Source: Verrucomicrobiota bacterium (lineage in GTDB: Bacteria; Verrucomicrobiota; Verrucomicrobiia; Limisphaerales; UBA11358). Taken from it: 38,571 bases of DNA. The notes under the pieces are model-generated. The model was not told where the DNA came from. It saw only the letters and a list, made by a program, of their open reading frames with translations, and made no database searches. A program made the translations under genes and the position numbers. The DNA lies in contig JAGWNY010000028.1 in the NCBI GenBank assembly GCA_028872915.1, forward strand, positions 1 to 38,571, read 5' to 3'. This document shows positions 1 through 6,801 of the stretch, one piece after another; the stretch's first letter is position 1, and every line of letters starts with the position of its first letter.

Positions 1-309
1 CGGAGCGAAGCGAAATCCGGCGCGAAGCGGTAAAACCACCATCTAACCAGCCCTCTCCAGCTTGAAATCAAACCCAACCTCCTAATTTCATATTAAAAGC
101 TTTCCCTTTCTGCTGCCACAATAGCCACTAAACTCCGTGAATAACCAAATAAATGGCCCGGCGGGCGCCGGGGCCAACCGGAAGCGCGCGGGATGAAGAG
201 CGGCTGTGCTGAAAACCGGCCGCGGCAACGCTCGCCGCGTTTACTCGCGTTTCATCGTTGAATCCTCCGCCCATTCCTTTACGCTTCGCCCTTCAAACGC
301 TTGCAATAA
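1..309. other. Gene-free leader region upstream of the SDR gene
   Basis: No convincing coding sequence was found in this stretch. Positions 60-150 are clearly more AT-rich than the surrounding DNA and probably hold the promoter of the following gene, but no good -35/-10 pair could be assigned. A strong GC hairpin lies at 154-176: the arms TGGCCC-GGC and GCC-GGGGCCA pair with a single-base bulge around a GGGC loop. It has no T tract, so it is not a standard intrinsic terminator. It could be a leader structure or the remnant of an upstream gene's 3' end. Confidence 0.5.
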
Positions 310-1257
310 ATGAAAAAGACTTCCGTCGTCACCGGCGCCGCCGGTTTTCTCGGTTCGCATCTGGTGGACCTTCTCCTGGCCCGCGGCCACAAAGTCATTG
401 GCATTGATAATTTTGTCACCGGCAGCGTGGACAACATCGCCCACCTGGGCGGCAATCCCGATTTCAAATTCATCCAGCAGGACGTCACCGAATTTATTTT
501 TCTGAAGGAGCCGGTACATTACGTGTGGCACTTCGCGTCCCCGGCCAGCCCGGTGGATTATCTCGAATTGCCGATTCAAACCCTCAAGGTCGGCTCGCTC
601 GGCACCCACAAGGCCCTCGGACTGGCCAAGGATAAAAATGCCCGGTTTCTCCTGGCCTCGACCTCCGAGATTTATGGAGATCCGCTGGTCCATCCACAGA
701 CCGAGGAATACTGGGGCAACGTCAACACCATCGGCCCGCGCGGTTGTTACGATGAAGCCAAACGTTTTGCCGAGGCGGTCACCATGGCCTATAACCGCGA
801 GCATCACGTGGCCACCCGCATCGTCCGCATTTTCAACACCTACGGCCCCCGCATGAGGATCAACGATGGCCGCGTGGTGCCCTCATTCATCAGCCAGGCG
901 TTGAAAAACAAACCGGTCACCGTCTTTGGCGCCGGCACGCAAACGCGCAGCTTTTGTTACGTCTCCGATTTGATCGAAGGCATCCATCGCCTGATGATGA
1001 GCGATTATGAACTGCCCATGAACATCGGCAATCCGGCTGAGCTGACCATGTTGCAGTTTGCCGCGGAAATCATCCGCGCCACCGGCTCGAAAAGCAAAAT
1101 CGTCCACAAACCCCTCCCCCAGGACGACCCCAAACAGCGCAAGCCTGACATTACAAAGGCAAAAAAAATCCTCAAATGGTCGCCGAAAGTCCGGCTGGCC
1201 GAAGGCTTGACCGATACCATCGCCTATTTTCGGACGAAAGTGGCGTCGCGGAGCTGA
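310..1257 (+). CDS. UDP-glucuronate decarboxylase-like extended SDR (NAD-dependent epimerase/dehydratase)
   Basis: This 315-aa protein has the length and motifs of the UXS branch of extended short-chain dehydrogenases, which convert UDP-glucuronate to UDP-xylose in the cytoplasm. The N-terminal Rossmann motif [10 protein letters not shown] (residues 8-17) binds NAD. The catalytic set is visible as the STS cluster near 117-119, then Y147 and K151 in GCYDEAKR. The [10 protein letters not shown] and VVPSFI segments are typical of UXS. UDP-xylose feeds cell-surface polysaccharide synthesis. The ATG at 310 is the first good start, and the frame begins directly with the Rossmann fold, so it looks complete. 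It converges on the barrel gene with 31 bp between the stop codons. A related sugar-nucleotide epimerase remains possible because substrate specificity cannot be read from motifs alone. Confidence 0.88.
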   Translation: MKKTSVVTGAAGFLGSHLVDLLLARGHKVIGIDNFVTGSVDNIAHLGGNPDFKFIQQDVTEFIFLKEPVHYVWHFASPASPVDYLELPIQTLKVGSLGTHKALGLAKDKNARFLLASTSEIYGDPLVHPQTEEYWGNVNTIGPRGCYDEAKRFAEAVTMAYNREHHVATRIVRIFNTYGPRMRINDGRVVPSFISQALKNKPVTVFGAGTQTRSFCYVSDLIEGIHRLMMSDYELPMNIGNPAELTMLQFAAEIIRATGSKSKIVHKPLPQDDPKQRKPDITKAKKILKWSPKVRLAEGLTDTIAYFRTKVASRS

Positions 1258-1288
1258 AATCCAGCGCCGCGGCGCGGCATCCCTGCCG

Positions 1289-3442
1289 TCAGAAACGGAC
1301 CTGGAGAGTGGCGAGGATGAGTTGCGCGGTAAAATCCGCCGCGCCTCCCGTCAACGCATCGGTGTAATGATAGTAGCCATATTTGAGACTGGCGCTCGTG
1401 CGCGGATTGATATGGCGCGTCAATGTGGCCGTCACGCCATGCTCGCGCGCGCCAGAACCGAGCGGCAGGCCCGCTGGAGCGTTGTTCTGATAGTCATCCG
1501 CCTGATAATAAAAGTAATCCACGTTCAAATCCGACTTGTCATCCACGACAAACGTGGACGAGAAATTCACCGTCCAATAATTGTTTTCCGCGTCCAAAAC
1601 CGCGCCGGCCGACGGTGTGAAAGCGGGCGTGGCGGTCTCGCTGAGCACATAATTGAATCCCGCCTGAAGACTCAATCGCGACCACGGAATCCAACTGATG
1701 TCCTGCGCGATGATGTGGCTGGTCATTCGGGAGGATTGCGCCTCGGAAAGGCCCGAAGCAGGGTCCGGCGCCGTGTCTATCGTGGACAGTTGATATTCAT
1801 AGCGGCTGACGAGGCTCACGTTGGGCAGGGGCCGCAGAGTCCAGCGGAAATTGCCGTCCCAGGTCCGGAACTGCTCAATGGTTAAAAAGCCGGGATAAAG
1901 GAAAGAGCCTTGCCCGGCGTTGTTGGGCGAACCGTCCGTCGGGAAGTTGTAATCATAGCGGTTGTCTTTGTAATAGCCGCCCAAGTCAATGATCATGCGC
2001 CAGAGCGGATACCAGCGGGCATCGAGAGAATACTTTTGGAAGAACCGGCGGTCATCCGTTTCATTGTTGGCGGCGGGCAGGCCAAAATAAAACGTGGAAG
2101 TGGAGCTTAATCCGCCGTTCTCTTTCAGGCTGCCGTCGCCCTCATCCCAATCGCCACGGAGGGAAAAGACCCAATTGGTAATGCCGGTGTAGCGCATTTC
2201 CAGGCCTTCGGCAACGTCGGTCACGTCCCGGTGGCTTTGGCCGGAAAATGGCGCGGTGGCATCGCCAAACGTTCCGTCGCTGAAAGTGGCGGTGCCGCTC
2301 GAATCGGCATCCCAAGTCTCCTTTTGGACGCGAATGGACGGGATGACGGCGAACGCCGGCGTGGGAATTGCCAGCAGATTCAAATCCATGACGTATTCGT
2401 GCAAAAGCGAATCGCCCGTCATGTCATTGTAGCCGAGGCCGTTGTAGAGTGCCGGCGAATAACCGACGTCAAAGTCGTTGCCGTAAATCCGGCTGCCGGA
2501 AAAATTATTGTCCAGGTTGGCATACATGCCGCCCGCCGAGAACATCAGGTTGTCCTTGAGCCACGTTTCGCTGGAGGCATTCGCGCTGAAGAGATCGTAC
2601 GTCGTTTGCTCGCGGTCGGTCACTTCCTTCTGGTTCGGTTCGCCGTAATAAAACGTTTCATCGAGGGCATCGTTCAGCTTTCCATGTTCGTAATGCAGGC
2701 CCAGGCCGAGGGTCGTGTTCTTGACTTGTTGCTTGGCGTCCAGTTCGTACGCGTCCACCGTTTCATCCAGATTGTAGAAACCGGGATAAATTCCGCGCGT
2801 TGCCGCCGGGACATCCACCGGCCCCCAGATCGTGGAGCTTTTGTCGCCGTTTCGGTAGCTATGCGTGTATTTGAAAGTCAGGGCCGGGCCGCTGGCGGGC
2901 GTTAACCCGGCTGCGAACGAAATTTCGCCTCGGTCAAGCGCCAGAACGCCGCCGCCGGAATAAATTGTCCCCGTCGGCGGATAATATCCGCCCAGGTTGT
3001 CGGACCAGGTGCGAAAGTTTTTTGCGCCTGCCTGGACAAACCATTTATCCGGATTGGCAAGCTTGAGCCGCACGTCGTAGTCGTGGTTGTCGAAAATGGA
3101 ATGACCGTCAATGGTAAAGGTGGTATTGGTGAAGGCGTTGCCCTGAATGTGGAGGTCCTCAATGCCGCCAAACACGCCGCCCCGCCAATGCTCAATCTCC
3201 CCGGCTTCCGGCAGATTGCCTTCGTTCAATAAATCGCCCGCGGAAAATTCGATCCAATTGTTGTAAGTTTGCTGGCCGCCTTCAAAATAGTCCTGCTGGC
3301 TCATGGGCGGGCTGTTGGTGTCAGCGGCCACGGCGGAAACGGCGGCAACCGCCAGCAAGGCGGCTAAAAGGCGCCAACCCCGGATTTTGCCCGGCTGAAC
3401 CTTGAAATTTCCGTTCGTTTTCATCCTGTTGGGGCGCGGCAT
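1289..3442 (-). CDS. MtrB/PioB-like outer-membrane beta-barrel of a porin-cytochrome conduit
   Basis: The protein is about 717 aa with a signal peptide (hydrophobic core LLAALLAVAAVSAVAA), a glycine-rich N-terminal part containing DLHIQGNAF and KNFRTWSDNLGGYY, then a long series of alternating aromatic/polar strands. It ends ...LATLQVRF, the terminal Phe being typical of outer-membrane barrels. Its length and its position directly after a multiheme MtrA/DmsE-like cytochrome fit the MtrB/PioB family, which sheathes a periplasmic cytochrome and carries electrons through the outer membrane. The chosen ATG at 3442 shares its A with the upstream TGA (TGATG), suggesting translational coupling. A start at 3424 would give a more usual signal peptide and is equally possible. 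No CXXC pair, as found in some MtrB proteins, was seen. The barrel call is firm; the family call rests partly on context. Confidence 0.75.
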   Translation of the reverse strand: MPRPNRMKTNGNFKVQPGKIRGWRLLAALLAVAAVSAVAADTNSPPMSQQDYFEGGQQTYNNWIEFSAGDLLNEGNLPEAGEIEHWRGGVFGGIEDLHIQGNAFTNTTFTIDGHSIFDNHDYDVRLKLANPDKWFVQAGAKNFRTWSDNLGGYYPPTGTIYSGGGVLALDRGEISFAAGLTPASGPALTFKYTHSYRNGDKSSTIWGPVDVPAATRGIYPGFYNLDETVDAYELDAKQQVKNTTLGLGLHYEHGKLNDALDETFYYGEPNQKEVTDREQTTYDLFSANASSETWLKDNLMFSAGGMYANLDNNFSGSRIYGNDFDVGYSPALYNGLGYNDMTGDSLLHEYVMDLNLLAIPTPAFAVIPSIRVQKETWDADSSGTATFSDGTFGDATAPFSGQSHRDVTDVAEGLEMRYTGITNWVFSLRGDWDEGDGSLKENGGLSSTSTFYFGLPAANNETDDRRFFQKYSLDARWYPLWRMIIDLGGYYKDNRYDYNFPTDGSPNNAGQGSFLYPGFLTIEQFRTWDGNFRWTLRPLPNVSLVSRYEYQLSTIDTAPDPASGLSEAQSSRMTSHIIAQDISWIPWSRLSLQAGFNYVLSETATPAFTPSAGAVLDAENNYWTVNFSSTFVVDDKSDLNVDYFYYQADDYQNNAPAGLPLGSGAREHGVTATLTRHINPRTSASLKYGYYHYTDALTGGAADFTAQLILATLQVRF

Positions 3443-4293
3443 CAGAATCGCAGCGAGGGATTCACCCGCGAGCCATGCACCGCTTCGTGGCAGCCAGCGG
3501 TCCAGCAACTGCCCTGTTGCAGATAATTACGATGGTCAATGCCGCCGATGAGTAGCTGCCCGCTGACGGTCTGCTGCTGAAAATGGCACTTCAGGCAGAG
3601 GTTGGCATCCCGTTCCGTCAGCAGTTTGGCATTGACGGAACCGTGGGGGTCATGGCAGGTCGTGCATCCTTCCCGCAACGCTTCATGCTCAAATATAAAC
3701 GGCCCGCGTTCGGCGGGATGGCAGCGCAGGCACGCGTCATTCTCCGAAAGCAGGGAAGTGCCGCCGCCGCGGAAAATCGAGCCTTTATGCGGATCATGGC
3801 AATCCGTGCAAGTCATCCGGCCTTCGGGCACTGGATGATGATCCGGCAACTGGAACTGCGCGCGAACGTCCGCGTGGCATTGGTAGCACATTGTCTGCTC
3901 CGAGCGCGGAGGACCGTCCGCCAGGCGCGCGCCGTAACTGTTGTGGACGCCGCGTCCGGCGGCGAAGGAATAAGGCGGCAGGATGCTCCCGCCCGAATCG
4001 GCATGAACGCTGCCCGGTCCGTGGCAGGATTCGCAGCCGGCATTGATCGCATTGGTACCGCGCGCCATCAGCCGGGCGTGATCGGCGGTCACGAAATCCT
4101 TGTAGATGTCGTCGTGGCACGTGTCGCACTGGTCGGAGCCGATGTAATGGGCGCCGGGATATTCCGGCAGTTGCACAACAGCCCGGTGAACCGTCGTGCA
4201 GGAGATCATGGTGAGCAGCAGCGCGGCGCCTCCCGCCGCAAGCCAGGGCATTTTTCCCTTCAGGAAATGGTTGTTTGGAATGCGAGAGTTCAT
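3442..4293 (-). CDS. Octaheme c-type cytochrome lipoprotein, MtrA/DmsE-like
   Basis: The 283-aa protein begins with a hydrophobic segment ending LLLTMISC, a plausible lipobox with C32 as the lipidated residue. It then carries seven CXXCH heme sites: CDTCH 56, CESCH 87, CYQCH 136, CTDCH 162, CLRCH 188, CTTCH 210 and CLKCH 233. An eighth site, CWTAGCH at 263-269, has four residues between the cysteines (CX4CH). CHDPH motifs and the C-terminal VHGS segment are typical of the decaheme DmsE/MtrA group, here with fewer hemes. The likely role is a periplasmic electron wire inserted into the barrel encoded next. The ATG overlaps the upstream cytochrome stop by four bases (ATGA), and its own stop overlaps the barrel start, so the three genes form one translation-coupled unit. 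Confidence 0.88.
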   Translation of the reverse strand: MNSRIPNNHFLKGKMPWLAAGGAALLLTMISCTTVHRAVVQLPEYPGAHYIGSDQCDTCHDDIYKDFVTADHARLMARGTNAINAGCESCHGPGSVHADSGGSILPPYSFAAGRGVHNSYGARLADGPPRSEQTMCYQCHADVRAQFQLPDHHPVPEGRMTCTDCHDPHKGSIFRGGGTSLLSENDACLRCHPAERGPFIFEHEALREGCTTCHDPHGSVNAKLLTERDANLCLKCHFQQQTVSGQLLIGGIDHRNYLQQGSCWTAGCHEAVHGSRVNPSLRF

Positions 4294-5984
4294 TGATACA
4301 GTTGCCCCTCAACCAGCGTCTCCGCGTTGCTCAACAATTCCGATACATACTGCGGATTGTGAACGCCAAAGCTTCCGTCATAGAAGACCAGATACAGATC
4401 GAACCGGGCCTTCTTGATGTCATCGGGAATCAACGCCTGATCGCTGGCACTGGGACCGGGGCCGCCCGCCGACAAGTCCCCCGGCGTCGTGTATTCCCAC
4501 GCCAGAATGTTGTAATTCGTCCGCAACTGCGCCGGAGCCGCGTTTGTCGCCCAGAGATCGAGATAAGACACGGTCTGGCGGATTGTCGTGGCGATGCTGT
4601 TGGTTGTGAACTGAACCCGCCCCGCAACGTTTCCGTGGCAATTGGCGCATATCGCGTAGGAATTCATTTCGAACGAGTGCCCCGTCACCGCCGGCTGGGA
4701 CTCGCTCACATAAGGCGACGATTGCATGTGGCAACTCACGCATTGCCGCTCAAGCAGCGCGTGCGCGCCGAATTGCGCGATGGGGAGGTTCGTGTCGGCG
4801 GAGCCGATGAGAATATTGTATTGCGGCGAATGATGCGGCGAGCGGGAGGTGTCGGTCCAGGCCGCGCCGCGTTCATTGTGGCATTGGGCGCAGACGTTCA
4901 CGCCAGGGTCATAGACGTTTGAGAAAGAGTCAGAAGGCGAAACGGAACAGGTGATCAACGAGGCATACGGATTGCGGATTTGATTGGTGTAAACGGCGCC
5001 AAGCTGGTTATTGGTAAAGAGCAGACCGCTGAAGTAATCCGCAACAACGCCGTTGAGCGTGTTGGTATGAACGTATTGTGCGTGGGGATCGTGACAGACG
5101 GCGCAGGTGATGGGCACGTCGTAATCGCCCGTCAACGTTGTCGTCGGATCGCCCCCGTCCAGCAATTTGACGCGGGCCGAGCCGGAATGGCAGCGTCCGC
5201 AATCGCTGATGTCGGCGGACGAGGAGGCCATGATGCCCGCCACTTCCGGCACAACCTGGCCGTGCGGGCTGCCGTTCCATTCGTCAAACGTCGGATGCTC
5301 CGCTCCATTGTGGCAGCCCCCGCAAACCTGGGCCGCCAGTTCAACCCGCGGAACCACCCCCAGGTTATTCGGATTAGCCAAATGACTGCCCGCCGGGCCG
5401 TGGCAATTTTCGCATTGCACATTTTCCAGCAGAGGCGTCGTGCTCTCGTTTTGATAGCCCGTCGGGAGGCCATAACCAACCGTATGGCAGGCGAGGCAAT
5501 TCGGATTGGCGTCCTGACTGATTTGTTGCAGCGCCGCAAGCGCCCGCGAATGAGCGGTGCCCAGCACCGAGTTGCGGATGGCGCCATGACATTCGCCGCA
5601 ATCCCGGTCCCCCGCATAGTCCGGACCCGGACCCGACACGCGGAAAAAGGCCTTGCCGCCCGAAGCCGGAACGGCGGCCATGCAGGCGGCATTCGTTGCG
5701 CCGCCCCAGGCCAGCCAGGCCGCGCCTGTCAAGGAATATTTCTGCCAGAGTTGGTAATAACCGGACGGCCCGAACCAACTGACTTTCACCCCATTCGTCG
5801 CCGGCGACACGCCCATCATTACCGGCGTTCCAGGCATTCCCCCCGGCTCGGTAATCGTGAGGTGCTGGACGTTTTGAGCCGCCGCCGAAGCCGCCAGCAA
5901 CAGGCACAGGCGCGTCATGATTGCCGGCGCGAGGCGGCTAAGCCAAAAGGCCAGCCGGGCAGCTTGAAGATGGACGCGGTTCAT
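4290..5984 (-). CDS. Secreted nonaheme c-type cytochrome
   Basis: The 564-aa protein has an N-terminal export signal (about residues 10-37, ending ASAAAQ). A small beta-rich module (about 55-118) follows and ends KAFFRV. Then comes a multiheme region with nine CXXCH sites: CGECH, CLACH, CENCH, CGGCH, CGRCH, CAVCH, CAQCH, CVSCH and CANCH. The C-terminal helix contains VHNPQYVSELL, a segment common at the end of multiheme proteins. Spaced histidines (GTAHSRAL, NGSPHGQV, SPHHSPQY, VTGHSFEM) could be distal heme ligands. It is the first gene of the porin-cytochrome unit, so it may be the extracellular or outer periplasmic partner of the conduit; this is inferred from gene order. An internal ATG at 5918 would give a shorter, more standard signal peptide. 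No known enzyme active-site motif was recognised, so electron transfer is the safest role. Confidence 0.88.
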   Translation of the reverse strand: MNRVHLQAARLAFWLSRLAPAIMTRLCLLLAASAAAQNVQHLTITEPGGMPGTPVMMGVSPATNGVKVSWFGPSGYYQLWQKYSLTGAAWLAWGGATNAACMAAVPASGGKAFFRVSGPGPDYAGDRDCGECHGAIRNSVLGTAHSRALAALQQISQDANPNCLACHTVGYGLPTGYQNESTTPLLENVQCENCHGPAGSHLANPNNLGVVPRVELAAQVCGGCHNGAEHPTFDEWNGSPHGQVVPEVAGIMASSSADISDCGRCHSGSARVKLLDGGDPTTTLTGDYDVPITCAVCHDPHAQYVHTNTLNGVVADYFSGLLFTNNQLGAVYTNQIRNPYASLITCSVSPSDSFSNVYDPGVNVCAQCHNERGAAWTDTSRSPHHSPQYNILIGSADTNLPIAQFGAHALLERQCVSCHMQSSPYVSESQPAVTGHSFEMNSYAICANCHGNVAGRVQFTTNSIATTIRQTVSYLDLWATNAAPAQLRTNYNILAWEYTTPGDLSAGGPGPSASDQALIPDDIKKARFDLYLVFYDGSFGVHNPQYVSELLSNAETLVEGQLYQ

Positions 5985-6040
5985 AACCGATTAGCCCGCG
6001 GCGCAATGCGCCACCGTTTGCAATAACTTAACTGGCGGGC

Positions 6041-6067
6041 GCCAAAACCTGCTCTCCCGATTTTGGC
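6041..6067. promoter_or_regulatory. Inverted repeat in the divergent cytochrome promoter region
   Basis: GCCAAAA at 6041-6047 and TTTTGGC at 6061-6067 form a perfect 7-bp inverted repeat with a 13-nt spacer. The repeat lies in the 198-bp gap between the cytochrome operon (minus strand) and the membrane/coiled-coil gene (plus strand). The 20-nt centre-to-centre spacing is about two helix turns, which suits a dimeric regulator. No known regulator consensus was recognised. Confidence 0.35.
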
Positions 6068-6182
6068 CTATGTTAATCCACCATTGCTATCGCTTGAACA
6101 AGGACGGATGACTCTTAGAATAAGAGATGAACGTTGGCCGATTTTCCTCGCCTCCGGCGTCGTCTTTTGGGAAAGTCAAGGC

Positions 6183-6752
6183 ATGAAACTTCTTTTGACG
6201 CATTGTTCCAAAACCGCCTGCCGGAAACATGAAGAAGGGGCCGTCCGCGCCGGCTGGTGGGGGGTGTTGTTTTGCCTGGCCGCGGGTTTTGCCGGCGGCT
6301 GGTATGCGCGGCAGGCCATCGGCGCCAGAGCCGCAGGACCGGCGGCGGGCGGCACGGCGGCCGCGCCCATCATGTCGCCGGCCCGGCAAACGGCGCCATT
6401 CAGCACGTCAACGCCGGCCGCGCCGGCCCCGGCCACGCCCGACGCCATTGCCAATGTCAAACGGCTGGTGCCCGACTTGAATTCCACTTCCGTCGTCCAG
6501 GGCGCGGAAACGCTCCGCCGGGCCGCCTTGAAGGATTTCAAGGCCGCCGCCATCGAAATGGGCGCCCGGCTGCAACAGGCACAACAGGCGTTGGAACAGG
6601 CGCAAAAGAGCGGTTCGCAGGCCGAGCAAGAGGCCGCCATTAAAAAGCTTCGTGACATGCAGGCGCAAGAGACGGCGCAAATTCAGCGGATTGCGGCCCG
6701 CCTTCAATCGGAAATGACGGCCCTGAAACAACTCAAGGCCGGGGGAAAATAA
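6183..6752 (+). CDS. Small single-pass membrane protein with a C-terminal coiled coil, unknown function
   Basis: This 189-aa protein is not recognised. Residues 24-41 (WWGVLFCLAAGFAGGWYA) form one likely transmembrane helix after a short basic N-terminus. An Ala/Pro/Thr-rich linker (about 45-90) follows, then a long Gln/Ala-rich amphipathic region (about 108-185) predicted to be a coiled coil. It stands alone on the plus strand between two minus-strand cytochrome units and shares its upstream region with the cytochrome operon. The ATG at 6183 is preferred over an upstream TTG in frame because the protein then starts just before the membrane helix. The stop codon lies inside the T tract of the opposing gene's terminator. 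It might be an envelope-anchored structural partner, but nothing in the sequence shows this. Confidence 0.65.
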   Translation: MKLLLTHCSKTACRKHEEGAVRAGWWGVLFCLAAGFAGGWYARQAIGARAAGPAAGGTAAAPIMSPARQTAPFSTSTPAAPAPATPDAIANVKRLVPDLNSTSVVQGAETLRRAALKDFKAAAIEMGARLQQAQQALEQAQKSGSQAEQEAAIKKLRDMQAQETAQIQRIAARLQSEMTALKQLKAGGK

Positions 6753-6780
6753 AAAACCCTCCCCGCCGGTGCGGGGAGGG
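6746..6780 (-). terminator. Rho-independent terminator of the second nonaheme cytochrome gene
   Basis: CCCTCCCCGC (6757-6766) and GCGGGGAGGG (6771-6780) form a perfect 10-bp stem with a CGGT loop. Read on the minus strand, the hairpin is followed by TTTTTTATTTT. It lies 21 bp after the stop of the minus-strand cytochrome. On the plus strand no T run follows, so it should act mainly on leftward transcripts. Confidence 0.85.
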
Positions 6781-6801
6781 GAACCAACTCATCCAAACAG
6801 A

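Noticed and set aside
241-807. Minus-strand open frame overlapping the SDR gene
   Set aside because: The plus-strand SDR has all family motifs; the antisense frame has none.
1264-1275. GCGCCGCGGCGC palindrome between convergent stops
   Set aside because: A 12-bp palindrome without a T run is not enough to call a terminator in GC-rich DNA.
3583-4296. Plus-strand open frame opposite the octaheme cytochrome
   Set aside because: The eight heme motifs on the minus strand show which frame is real.
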